From DASSQJ01 sp963772645 (GTDB lineage Bacteria; Actinomycetota; Actinomycetes; Actinomycetales; Dermatophilaceae): a stretch of DNA of 64,000 nt. The translations under genes and the position numbers were made by a program. The notes beneath the pieces are model-generated. The model saw only the letters and a program-made list of their open reading frames with translations. It ran no database searches and was not told the origin of the DNA. Numbering within the stretch: position 1 is the first letter of the stretch; each line of letters starts with the position of its first letter. This document shows, in pieces, positions 55,409 to 64,000 of the stretch. The stretch covers positions 62,001 to 126,000 of the forward strand of contig CAVYYD010000005.1 in the NCBI GenBank assembly GCA_963772645.1, written 5' to 3'.

Positions 55409-56248
55409 GTGACCGACAACCCCACCGTGCCGCCCCTCGACGACCTCGACACCGACCCCTTCGAGGTCGCCCGCGCCGCGGCCGACGTCATCCGCGAGCG
55501 CACCGGCGTGCAGCGGCACGACGTCGCCCTGGTCCTCGGCTCGGGGTGGGCACAGGCCGGCGACCTCCTCGGCGAGACGCAGGCGACCATCGAGAACGTC
55601 GACGTCCCGGGGTTCGCCCGGGCCGCGGTCGAGGGCCACTCCGGCACGATGCGCTCGGTCGCGATCGGCGACACCGGGCGGCGCGCGCTCGTCTACGGCA
55701 CCCGCACCCACCTCTACGAGGGGCGTGGCGTGCGGGCGGTCGTCCACGGGGTGCGCACCGCGGCCGCGGCCGGCTGCTCCGCCGTCGTCATCACCAACGG
55801 GTGTGGCGGCCTGCGCCCGGAGTGGGCACCGGGGACCCCGGTCCTCATCTCCGACCACATCAACCTCACCGGCGTCTCCCCGCTCGAGGGGCCGACCTTC
55901 GTCGACCTCACCGACCTCTACAGCCCCCGGCTGCGCGACGTCGCGCAGCAGGTCGACCCCGGGCTCGACGAGGGGGTCTACGTCCAGTTCCGCGGGCCGC
56001 AGTACGAGACCCCCGCCGAGGTGCGGATGGCCAGGGTGCTCGGCGGCGACCTCGTCGGGATGTCGACCGCCCTCGAGGCCGTCGCGGCCCGGCACGCCGG
56101 GCTGGAGGTCCTCGGCATCTCGCTGGTGACGAACGCGGCGGCCGGCATCTCACCGAGCCCGCTCGCGCACGAGGAGGTCATCGCGGCGGGCCGGGCCGCG
56201 GCCGAGCGCTGCGGGCGCCTCCTCGCCGACGTCGTCGGCCGGATCTGA
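55409..56248 (+). CDS. punA: Purine-nucleoside phosphorylase
   Basis: 279 residues, trimeric PNP family. It phosphorolyses purine (deoxy)nucleosides to base and (deoxy)ribose 1-phosphate. Visible are LVLGSGWAQAGDLLG near 45 (phosphate-binding loop), VEGHSGT, TRTHLYEGRG near 98, VITNGCGGLRPEW near 128, the base-binding GPQYETPAEVR near 205, and MSTALEAVAARHAG near 228. GTG 55409 has TACGCT 6 bases upstream, so it looks leaderless. It feeds the phosphosugar mutase and DeoC downstream. Confidence 0.94.
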   Translation: MTDNPTVPPLDDLDTDPFEVARAAADVIRERTGVQRHDVALVLGSGWAQAGDLLGETQATIENVDVPGFARAAVEGHSGTMRSVAIGDTGRRALVYGTRTHLYEGRGVRAVVHGVRTAAAAGCSAVVITNGCGGLRPEWAPGTPVLISDHINLTGVSPLEGPTFVDLTDLYSPRLRDVAQQVDPGLDEGVYVQFRGPQYETPAEVRMARVLGGDLVGMSTALEAVAARHAGLEVLGISLVTNAAAGISPSPLAHEEVIAAGRAAAERCGRLLADVVGRI

Positions 56249-56259
56249 GGACGGCAGCC

Positions 56260-57945
56260 GTGCCCACCGCCCACCGCCCCGGCCCCCGAGGTCCTCGCCG
56301 CCGCCCGTGCCTGGGCCGCCGACGACCCCGACCCCACGACCCGCGCCCAGCTCCTCGCGCTCGCCGACGCGGCCGAGGACGGTGACGCCGACGCGGCCGC
56401 CGAGCTCGCCGACGCGATGTCGGGGATGCTCGAGTTCGGCACCGCCGGCCTGCGCGGCCGGCTCGGCGGTGGCCCGAACCGGATGAACCGGGCCGTCGTC
56501 ATCCGCGCTGCGGCCGGCCTCACCGCCTACCTGCGCACCCTCGACCCGGAACCGTTCGTCGTCGTCGGCTACGACGCGCGCACCAACTCCGACGTCTTCG
56601 CCCACGACACCTGCGCGGTGGTCACCGGGATGGGAGGGCGCGCCGTCGTCCTGCCCCACCCGCTGCCGACCCCGGTGCTCGCCTACGCCATCCGGTACCT
56701 CGGCGCCGACGCCGGGGTCATGGTCACGGCCTCGCACAACCCGCCGAGGACAACGGGTACAAGGTCTACCTGGGCGACGGCTCGCAGATCGTGCCGCCGG
56801 TCGACGGGCTCATCGCCGAGCAGATCGCGGCGGGTGCAGTCGGTGGCGTCCGTACCGCTGGCCGACGACGGGTGGGACACCCTCGGCGACGACGTCCTGG
56901 AGGCCTACCTCACCGACGTCGTCACGGTGCTCGACCCGGCGAGCCCGCGCGACGTCACCGTCGTCCACACCGCCCTGCACGGGGTCGGCGTCCGAGACCG
57001 TACGGCGCGCGTTCGTGCGCGGCCGGCTTCGAGCCGACCGCTGCCGGTGGCCTCGCAGGCCGAGCCCGACCCGATGTTCCCGACCGTCTCCTTCCCCAAC
57101 CCCGAGGAGCCCGGGGCGATGGACGCCGCACTCGAGCTGGCCGAGCAGACCTCACCGGACCTCGTGGTCGCCAATGACCCGGACGCCGACCGCTGCGCCG
57201 TCGCGGTCCCCGAACCGGGCGGGTGGCGGATGCTGCGCGGCGACGAGGTGGGCGCGCTGCTCGGCGCGCACCTGCTGGCGCGGGGGGTCAGCGGCCGACT
57301 CCCCGGACGCCGTCGTCGCCAACTCCATCGTCTCCTCGCGGCTGCTCGCGGCGATGTGCCGGGCGGCGGGCGTGCGGCACGAGGAGACGCTGACCGGCTT
57401 CAAGTGGATCGGGCGCGTGCCCGGCCTGCGCTACGGCTACGAGGAGGCGCTCGGCTACTGCGTGGACCCCGAGCACGTCCGGGACAAGGACGGCGTCTCC
57501 GCGGCGCTGCTCGTCTGCCGAGCTCGCCGCCGTCCTCAAGGCGCAGGGGCGCACGCTGGCCGACCGCCTCGACGACCTGGCCCGCGAGCACGGCGTGCAC
57601 GCCACCGACTCGTTCTCGGTGCGGGTCGAGGACCTCTCGCTCATCGGTCGGCTGATGGAGCGGCTGCGCGACGAGCCGCGCGGACTCGATCGCCGGGGTG
57701 GCCGTCGAGCGGTCGACGACCTCGCCCGCGGCGACGGCGGGCTGCCACCGACCGAGGGGCTGCGCTGGTACCTCGTGGACGGTTCGCGGGTCATCGTCCG
57801 GCCATCGGGCACCGAGCCGAAGCTCAAGGTCTACCTCGAGGTGGTGGAGCCGGTGGGCCGACGAGGGCCTGCGGGCGCCCGCGAGCGGGCGGCGGCCCGG
57901 CTGGCGGCCGTGCGCGAGGACCTGGAGGCGGCGACCCGGCTCTGA
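56260..57945 (+). CDS. pmmB: Phosphosugar mutase (PmmB/phosphopentomutase-like), many frameshifts
   Basis: About 560 residues after re-framing, an alpha-D-phosphohexomutase. The phospho-serine loop is MVTASHNPP, the metal loop ANDPDADRCAVAV, the sugar-binding loop YEEALGYCVDPE and the phosphate-binding end RPSGTEPKLKVY. Located after PNP, it probably converts (deoxy)ribose 1-phosphate to the 5-phosphate, or acts on hexose phosphates as annotated for PmmB. About a dozen single-base indels (near 56275, 56747, 56830, 56991, 57021, 57050, 57293, 57517 and several after 57680) disrupt the frame; their net effect is in frame. Confidence 0.85.
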
Positions 57946-58028
57946 GCGGTGACGCAGGCCGCACCGGACGCCCGCACCCACCCCTTGTCGAGGAACCCGG
58001 CGCTTCGGCCCACCCGTAGACTCCACGG

Positions 58029-59018
58029 GTGAGCACCACCACCGAGATCGACGCGTCGGCGCGCGCCCGGGACATCCTCGGCGTCTCGCGCCTGACCAAC
58101 TCCGCCCTCACCGGCTGGCTGCACGGCCTGCCCGGGGTCGACCAGGTCGGCTGCGAGGACCGGGCCGCCGCCCTGTCCACCCGCTCGATCAAGACCTCGA
58201 GCAAGGCATGGGCCATCGACACCGCCATCTCGATGATCGACCTGACCACCCTCGAGGGCGCCGACACCCCCGGCAAGGTCCGCGGGCTCGCGGCTCGGGC
58301 GCTCGTCCCGGACCCGAGCGACCCGACGACCCCTCGCCCGGCCGCGGTCTGCGTCTACGGCGACATGGTCGCCAGTCGCCCGGGAGGTGCTCGGCGAGCG
58401 GCGGTCAACGTCGCCGCCGTCGCCACCGCCTTCCCGAGCGGGCGCGCCAGCCGCGCGGTCAAGCCTGGCCGACACCCGGGACGCCGTCGCCGACGGGGCC
58501 GACGAGATCGACATGGTCATCGACCGCGGCGCGTTCCTCGCCGGCGACTACCTGACCGTGTTCAGCGAGATCGCCGAGACCAAGGCGGTCTGCGGGGGCG
58601 CCCGGCTCAAGGTGATCATGGAGACCGGCGAGCTCGTCACCTACGACAACGTCCGCCGCGCCTCGTGGCTCTCGATGCTCGCCGGCGGCGACTTCATCAA
58701 GACCTCGACCGGCAAGATCTCGCCCGCCGCCACCCTGCCGGTCACCCTCGTCATGCTCGAGGCCGTCCGCGACTGGCGCGACCTCACCGGCGAGCAGGTC
58801 GGGGTCAAGCCGGCCGGCGGCATCCGGACGAGCAAGGACGCCATCAAGTACCTCGTGACGGTCAACGAGGTCGCCGGCGAGGACTGGCTCGACAACCACT
58901 GGTTCCGCTTCGGCGCCGCAGCCTGCTGAACGACCTCATCCTCCAGCGGCAGAGGATGGCGACCGGCGCCTACTCCGGCGGCGACTACGTCGCCGACGAC
59001 TCCCCCAGCGCCTACTGA
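58029..59018 (+). CDS. deoC: Deoxyribose-phosphate aldolase, frameshifted
   Basis: About 329 residues. The enzyme splits 2-deoxyribose 5-phosphate to acetaldehyde and glyceraldehyde 3-phosphate. The Schiff-base lysine is in DFIKTSTGK, the proton-relay lysine in GVKPAGGIR, and AVCVYGDMV and VNVAAVATAFPSG mark the early barrel strands. TAGACT stands 6 bases before GTG 58029. An extra C near 58465 and a missing base near 58921, plus a compensating pair near 58375-58400, disturb the frame. The C-terminus is recovered as LLNDLILQRQRMATGAYSG. The acetaldehyde produced suits the aldehyde dehydrogenase next door. Confidence 0.9.
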   Translation: MSTTTEIDASARARDILGVSRLTNSALTGWLHGLPGVDQVGCEDRAAALSTRSIKTSSKAWAIDTAISMIDLTTLEGADTPGKVRGLAARALVPDPSDPTTPRPAAVCVYGDMVASRPGGARRAAVNVAAVATAFPSGRASRAVKPGRHPGRRRRRGRRDRHGHRPRRVPRRRLPDRVQRDRRDQGGLRGRPAQGDHGDRRARHLRQRPPRLVALDARRRRLHQDLDRQDLARRHPAGHPRHARGRPRLARPHRRAGRGQAGRRHPDEQGRHQVPRDGQRGRRRGLARQPLVPLRRRSLLNDLILQRQRMATGAYSGGDYVADDSPSAY

Positions 59019-59051
59019 CCACCGAACGCCACCCCCACGACGAGGACCGCG

Positions 59052-60501
59052 ATGCCCACCTTCGAGTACGCCCCGGCCCCCGAGTCGCGCGCGGTCGTCG
59101 ACATCGCGAGCAGCCACGGCCTCTTCATCGGCGGCGAGTTCGTCGAGTCCACCGGCGGCACGCCGTTCAAGACGGTCAACCCGGCCACCGAGGAGGTGCT
59201 CGCCGAGGTCTCCGAGGCCACCGAGGCCGACGTCGACGCCGCCGTGCGCGCCGCCCGATCCGCCTACACCCGGGTCTGGTCGCGGATGAGCGGCGCCGAC
59301 CGCGGCAAGTACCTCTACCGGATCGCCCGGATCATCCAGGAGCGGGCGCGCGAGTTCGCCGTCCTGGAGACCCTCGACAACGGCAAGCCGATCAAGGAGA
59401 GCCGCGACGTCGACATCCCGCTCGTCGCCGCGCACTTCTTCTACCACGCCGGCTGGGCCGACAAGCTGTGCTACGCCTCGCTCGGCGAGAACCCCCGCCC
59501 GCTCGGCGTCGTCGGCCAGGTCATCCCGTGGAACTTCCCGCTCCTCATGCTCGCGTGGAAGGTCGCGCCGGCGCTGGCCTGCGGCAACACCGTCGTGCTC
59601 AAGCCTGCCGAGACCACCCCGCTCACCGCGCTGCTCTTCGCCGAGGTCTGCCAGCAGGCCGAGCTGCCGCCCGGGCGTCGTCAACATCGTCACCGGCGCC
59701 GGCGCGACCGGGCAGGCCATCGTCGACCACCCGGGCATCGACAAGCTCGCGTTCACCGGCTCGACCGCCGTCGGCAAGATGATCGCCCGCTCGATCGCCG
59801 GCACCCGGAAGAAGGCCACCCTCGAGCTCGGCGGCAAGGCCGCGAACATCATCTTCGACGACGCCCCCATCGACCAGGCGGTCGAGGGCATCGTCAACGG
59901 CATCTTCTTCAACCAGGGCCACGTGTGCTGCGCCGGCAGCCGGATCCTGGTGCAGGAGAGCATCGCCGAGGAGCTCGACCGCCGGCTCAAGCGCCGCCTG
60001 GCGACGCTGCGCGTCGGCGACCCGATGGACAAGAACACCGACGTCGGCGCGATCAACAGCCGGGCCCAGCTCGAGCGCATCGAGGAGATGGTCAAGGTCG
60101 GCGAGACCGAGGGCGCCGAGCGCTGGGACTCCGGCTGCGAGCTGCCGACCAACGGCTTCTGGTTCCGCCCCACCGTGTTCAGCAACGTCAGCCAGACCCA
60201 CCGGATCGCCCAGGAGGAGATCTTCGGCCCGGTCGTCTCGGTGCTGACCTTCCGCACGCCGGGCGAGGCGGTCGCCAAGGCGAACAACACCCCGTACGGG
60301 CTCTCGGCCGGCATCTGGACCGAGAAGGGCAGCCGGATCCTCTGGATGGCCGACCAGCTGCGCGCCGGCGTCGTCTGGGCCAACACCTTCAACAAGTTCG
60401 ACCCGACCTGCCCGTTCGGCGGCTACAAGGAGTCCGGCTACGGCCGCGAGGGCGGCCGGCACGGCCTCGAGGCCTACGTGAAGACGGGTGGTGACCAGTG
60501 A
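59052..60501 (+). CDS. Aldehyde dehydrogenase, full length, one frameshift
   Basis: About 482 residues. NAD-binding motifs are VIPWNFPLLMLAWK near 160 and FTGSTAVGK near 235; the general-base Glu is in TLELGGKAAN and the catalytic Cys in GHVCCAGS near 295. An extra G near 59683 (CCGGGCGTC for CCGGCGTC) splits the frame between AELPPG and VVNIVTGAG. It sits 33 bases after deoC and probably oxidises the acetaldehyde released by DeoC to acetate. It overlaps the next gene by 4 bases. Confidence 0.88.
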
Positions 60502-61413
60502 GCCGCCGGCGTGGACGTCCGCAAGACGTACAAGCTCTACATCGGCGGGAAGTTCCCCCGCTCCGAGAGCGGCCGCTCCTACGAGGTGCATCGCCGCGCC
60601 CGCCGGGCGCCGGCGCACCGCGCCGCGGTTCCTCGCCAACGCCGCGCAGGGCTCGCGCAAGGACGCCCGCGACGCCGTCGTCGCCGCCCGCAAGGCCCAG
60701 GCGCGGCTGGGCCGGCGCCACCGCGTACAACCGCGGCCAGGTGCTCTACCGGGTCGCCGAGGTGATGGAGGGCCGCCGCGCCCAGCTCGTCCAGGACGTC
60801 CGCGACTCGGAGGGCCTGACCGCCCGCGCGCGCCGAGGCCGTCGTCTCCGCCGCCATCGACCGGTGGGTCTGGTACGCGGGCTGGGCCGACAAGTACGCC
60901 CAGGTGCTCGGCGGCCTCAACCCGGTCGCCGGACCGTACTTCGACATCTCGGCGCCCGAGCCGACCGGCGTCGTCGCGGTGCTCGCGCCGCAGGGCTCGA
61001 GCCTGCTCGGGCTGGTGTCGGTCGTCGCGCCGGTCATCGTCTCGGGCAACACCTGCGTCGTCCTCGCCAGCGAGCAGCGGCCGCTGCCGGCCATCGACCT
61101 CGCCGAGTGCCTCGCCACCTCGGACGTGCCCGGCGGCGTGGTCAACGTCGTCACCGGGCGGACCGCCGAGGTCGCGCCGTGGCTCGCCTCGCACCGCGAC
61201 GTCAACGCCATCGACCTCACCGGCGCGGCGGACGCCGAGGGGTCGAGTGGGGCGACCTCGAGCTGGCGGCCGCCGAGAACCTCAAGCGGGTGCTGCGCCC
61301 GGGCGGCATCGGGCCCGGATGCGGTCGAGCCCGACTTCGAGGCCGACCCCGACCTCTCCCGGCTCACCGCGTTCCTCGAGACCAAGACGGTCTGGCACCC
61401 CAAGGGCCGCTGA
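60498..61413 (+). CDS. Half-length aldehyde dehydrogenase paralogue, frameshifted
   Basis: About 303 residues after correcting roughly six indels (near 60508, 60595, 60711, 60826, 61242, 61315). The N-terminal half of the aldehyde dehydrogenase fold is present: KTYKLYIGGKFPRSESG, ANAAQGSRKDARDAVVAARKA, GATAYNRGQVLYRVAEVMEGRR, and a Rossmann-like part VVAVLAPQGSSLLGL. The chain stops after ETKTVWHPKGR without the catalytic Cys domain. GTG 60498 overlaps the stop of the full-length enzyme (GTGA), so the two products probably work together, perhaps as a regulatory or structural partner. Confidence 0.75.
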
Positions 61414-61428
61414 GGAGGCCACCGGCCC

Positions 61429-62037
61429 GTGGATGAGGGGACCCGCCGCCGGGTCGTCGTCCTCGCCGGTCCGAGCGGCGTCGGGCAAGTCCCGGCTCGC
61501 CGACCGGCTGCACGCCGCCCACGGCTGGCCGGTCTTCCGCCTCGACGACTTCTACCGCGACGAGGACGACCCCGCCGTGCCCGCCACCCCGGGCTCGGCA
61601 TCGTCGACTGGGACCACCCGGACAGCTGGGACGCCGACCGCGGCCTGCGCCGCCCTGCGCGAGCTCGCTCGCCACCGGTCGCACGCGACGCCGGTCTACG
61701 ACATCGCGCCCAGCCGGGCCGTCGGGGTCCACGAGGTGACCGCCGGGCCGCGACGACCTCGTCCTCGCCGAGGGCATCTTCGCCGCCGAGGTCGTCGCCC
61801 GCCTCGACGCGGACGGGATGCTGCACAGCGCCTGGTGCGTCCACCACCGGCCGGCGGTGACCTTCGTCCGGCGGCTGCTGCGCGACCTGCGCGAGCGCCG
61901 CAAGCCCCCCGCGGTCCTCGTGCGCCGCGGGCTGGGGGCTGATGCGCGACGAGGCCGGGATCGTCGCGCGGCAGACCGCGCTCGGTGCCGTCCCGGCCCG
62001 CGCCGCGGCCGTCGAGCGGCTGCTCGCCGAGGGCTGA
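61429..62037 (+). CDS. Uridine-kinase-like P-loop kinase, frameshifted
   Basis: About 200 residues after re-framing. VVLAGPSG followed by SGKSRLADRL gives Walker A; VFRLDDFYRDEDDPAV supplies the nucleoside-binding DDFY motif; VDWDHPDSWD follows. Near the C-terminus are HHRPAVTFVRRLLRDLRERRK and VLVRRGLGLMRDE. Extra bases near 61484, 61650, 61748 and 61940, and one missing near 61592, break the frame. GTG 61429 has GAGGAGG ten bases upstream. It fits nucleoside salvage with PNP, the mutase and DeoC. Confidence 0.8.
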
Positions 62038-62118
62038 ACGGGCGGCTGCGCCGGAGCGGGCCTCCGGCCGGGCACCGCTCGGTTAGGGTGGCGCCGTGTC
62101 CGCAACGGGGGTGATCCC

Positions 62119-63339
62119 GTGACCGACTCCGGCTGGACCCCGCCGGGGTCGGACCCCGGGCGCGCGGTCCCCCGCCGCCGGGTTACGGCCCGCCGCCGCC
62201 GGGCTACGGCCCGCCGCCGCCGGGCTACGGCCCCCGCCCGGACCGCCGGGCTACGGCCCCCCGCCGCCGGGTTACCTCCGCCCGGCGGCGGCCCTGGCGG
62301 GCCGTGGAGTTCCGCCCGGGCATCGTCCCGCTGCGACCGCTGGCCCTCGGCGACATCTACGGCGGGGTGCTCAAGGCCGTCCGCGGCAACCCGGCCGCGA
62401 CCATCGGGCTGGCCACCCTGACCACCTTCGTCTTCCTCCTGCCGACGACGGCCCTCGGGTACCTGGCTGTCCTCCGTCGGCAGCGTGCCGCTGGCCACGG
62501 GCCCGTCGAGCAGCGCCTCCGACACCCTGCCGGCCGGCTTCGGCCTCGGTGTCCTCGGCGTCTACCTCCCCGCCCTCGGCCAGCTCCTCGCCGGCATCCT
62601 CCTCGCCGGGTTCCTCGCCCAGGTCATCGGGCAGGCCGTCCTCGGCCGCAAGGTGGCATCGGCGAGACGTGGCACCGCGACCCGGGGCCGGATCCTCGCC
62701 GATGGTCGGCGCGGTGCTCCTCACCGGTGCTCGCGGCTACCTCGTCATCCTCGTCCTCGTCGGCCTGCCCGTCCCGTCATCGCCGTCGTCGTCGCTCGAA
62801 CAACGGCGGCGGCGGCGTCGCGGTCGGCATCGGTCCTCGTCGTCCTCGGCTGCTCGGCCACCGTCGCGCTCGTCGCGCTGTCCTCCTCGCGACGAAGTGG
62901 GCGTTCGCGACGCCGGCCATCGTCCTCGAGCGGGCCGGCGTGATCGCGGTCGCTGCGACGCTCCTGGGCGCTCGCCGGGCCTCCCGTGGCGGATCGCCGT
63001 TCTGGCGCATCTTCGGCCTGCGGCTGCTCACCGGCGATCATCGTCGGCATCGCCCCGTCCGTCATCACCATCCCGATCTCGCTGGCGCTCGTCGCGATCG
63101 TCCTCGCGGCCTCGACCGGCGCGGCGGCACCGACGGCGGCACGCTGCTCGTCGCGCAGACCATCGTCGGCGGGGTCACCGGGCTGCTCACCGGCGCCCTG
63201 ACGACGCCGTTCAGTGCCGGCGTGGACGCCCTGCTCTACGTCGACGTGCGGATGCGCACCGAGGGCCTCGACATCCGGCTCATCCAGGCCGCCCAGGGCG
63301 CCGCCCCGCCGCCGTGGCCCGATCCGGACCTCGCCGTGA
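62119..63339 (+). CDS. Proline-rich multi-pass membrane protein, frameshifted
   Basis: About 400 residues when re-framed. It starts with a Pro/Gly/Tyr repeat (PPPGYGPPPPGYGPP) followed by VPLRPLALGDIYGGVLKAVRGN and six or so hydrophobic helices (ATIGLATLTTFVFLLPTTAL; GVYLPALGQLLAGILLAGFLAQVIG). It ends after VDALLYVDVRMRTEGLDIRLIQAAQ. This is the layout of proteins annotated with a glycerophosphodiester-phosphodiesterase membrane domain, of unknown function. GTG 62119 follows GGGGGTG. Many single-base indels make exact boundaries uncertain; the stop is placed at the GTGA overlap with the next gene. Confidence 0.7.
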
Positions 63340-64000
63340 GCCCTGGTTCGACGCCCCGCTCGACCCCACCTCCGACGAGGCGCGCCGCTGGCTGGAGCGA
63401 CGAGCTCGCCAACCCGCGCTACCACGCCCAGCCGAGCCTCGCTGTGAGCGGCTCCGTCGAGCTGCTCGACCGGCTCCTGTCGCGCCGGCCCGGACGGCGG
63501 GCTGCCCTCCTCGCGGTCCCGATCGCGGTCGGGCTCGTCCTCGCCGTGCTCGGGCTCGTCCTCTGGCGGGTGCTGCGCCGCGAGGTGGGGCGCAGCGGTC
63601 CCGGCGGACGCCCGCCACGTGCTCGACGTGCCCGACCTCGCCGGCCGCGACCCTGCGGGCGCAGGCCCGCGCGGCCCTCGCCCGCGGCGACTGGGACACC
63701 GCCGTCCTCGACGGCGTGCGCGCGATCGCCCGCGCGCGCCGTCGAGCGGGTCGTCCTCGACGACGCCCCCGGCCGCACCGCGCACGAGGTCGCGGTGGCG
63801 CTCGGCGCGCGGTTCGCCGCCGAGCACGCCGCCCTCGTCGAGGCGGCCGACGCCTTCGACGCCGTCCGCTACGGCCACCGCGCCGCCACCGAGGGGCGCG
63901 GCCCGGGCCGTGCTCGCACTCGACGAGCGGCTGGCCACGGCCCGTCCCGACCGCAGCACCACCGGCGCCGCCGGCACCCGCCGCCGGAGCCGGTCGGATG
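63336..64000 (+). CDS. DUF4129-type membrane protein (truncated by window end)
   Basis: Re-framing gives LAVSPWFDAPLDP, SDEARRWLERELANPRYHAQPS, one hydrophobic helix (AALLAVPIAVGLVLAVLGLVLW), then the DUF4129-like pattern ERVVLDDAPGRTAHEVAVALGARF and AFDAVRYGHRAAT. DUF4129 proteins are often found next to the preceding membrane protein and with MoxR/DUF58 genes; their function is unknown. The start is placed at GTG 63336, overlapping a TGA. Several indels lie inside (near 63343, 63400, 63595, 63735, 63897), and the gene continues beyond the window. Confidence 0.65.
   Translation, partial: MSPGSTPRSTPPPTRRAAGWSDELANPRYHAQPSLAVSGSVELLDRLLSRRPGRRAALLAVPIAVGLVLAVLGLVLWRVLRREVGRSGPGGRPPRARRARPRRPRPCGRRPARPSPAATGTPPSSTACARSPARAVERVVLDDAPGRTAHEVAVALGARFAAEHAALVEAADAFDAVRYGHRAATEGRGPGRARTRRAAGHGPSRPQHHRRRRHPPPEPVG

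Noticed and set aside
62096..62122. GTG at 62096 after TAGGGT as start of the last membrane protein
   Set aside because: It meets a stop after eight codons. The Pro-rich protein starts at GTG 62119 with its own ribosome site. A mini-ORF role cannot be excluded.

Overview
The window is very GC-rich DNA with GTG/ATG starts, many 4-base stop/start overlaps and many genes that look leaderless. This fits a high-GC actinomycete. The gene content suggests Micrococcales, possibly Intrasporangiaceae, but nothing here fixes the genus. Part of the order (maf, acyl-CoA carboxylase alpha, lpdA, purine nucleoside phosphorylase, pmmB-type mutase) recalls the backbone of other actinobacterial chromosomes, with accessory blocks in between.

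Layout. 1-10.3 kb is an envelope-glycan locus: two family 2 glycosyltransferases, a GtrA/GtrB-like pair, three paralogous DUF6020 membrane proteins and UDP-galactopyranose mutase. 10.4-15.5 kb holds a MOSC protein, a DUF885 metallo-hydrolase, a TetR regulator and a Na+/H+ antiporter fused to a UBP zinc finger. 15.5-21.8 kb is a redox operon: a GltD-like FAD/Fe-S protein, pyruvate:ferredoxin oxidoreductase and a dihydroorotate-dehydrogenase-like protein. 21.9-27.4 kb holds maf, an MFS exporter and a leucine/isovalerate-type module (acyl-CoA dehydrogenase, carboxylase beta, LiuR-like regulator) with a recognisable operator. 27.4-30.6 kb is an isolated, less GC-rich locus: one long secreted Ig-repeat protein, a 30-residue leader ORF, and on each side an array of CTTGAC/CTTTAC-like units repeating about every 11 bp.

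30.6-34.9 kb holds a PfkB kinase, tryptophan 2,3-dioxygenase, a DUF2157/GDYXXLXY membrane pair and a small P-loop kinase. 34.9-43.2 kb is a sugar-catabolic regulon: two LacD-type aldolases, a PfkB sugar-phosphate kinase, a LacI repressor, an FGGY kinase and a CUT2 ABC importer. It is arranged around one divergent promoter with two LacI operators, and the enzyme set would fit D-tagatose or a similar ketohexose. 43.3-51.1 kb holds an aldo/keto reductase, acyl-CoA carboxylase alpha, a three-gene unit ending in an HD-GYP/LuxR protein, an RsbRD-like protein, an MT0933-like protein and LpdA. 51.3-55.3 kb is a four-gene ABC importer. 55.4-62.0 kb is nucleoside/deoxyribose salvage: PNP, phosphosugar mutase, DeoC, two aldehyde dehydrogenases, uridine kinase. 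The window ends in a proline-rich multi-pass membrane protein and the start of a DUF4129 protein.

Quality warning. Genes in 17.8-19.6 kb and 56.2-64.0 kb, plus single spots near 4.58 and 54.56 kb, are broken by single-base indels, mostly an extra G or C beside GC. Correcting each one restores conserved protein sequence, so sequencing or assembly error is more likely than real pseudogenes. These genes are annotated as full-length reading units with the shifts noted.
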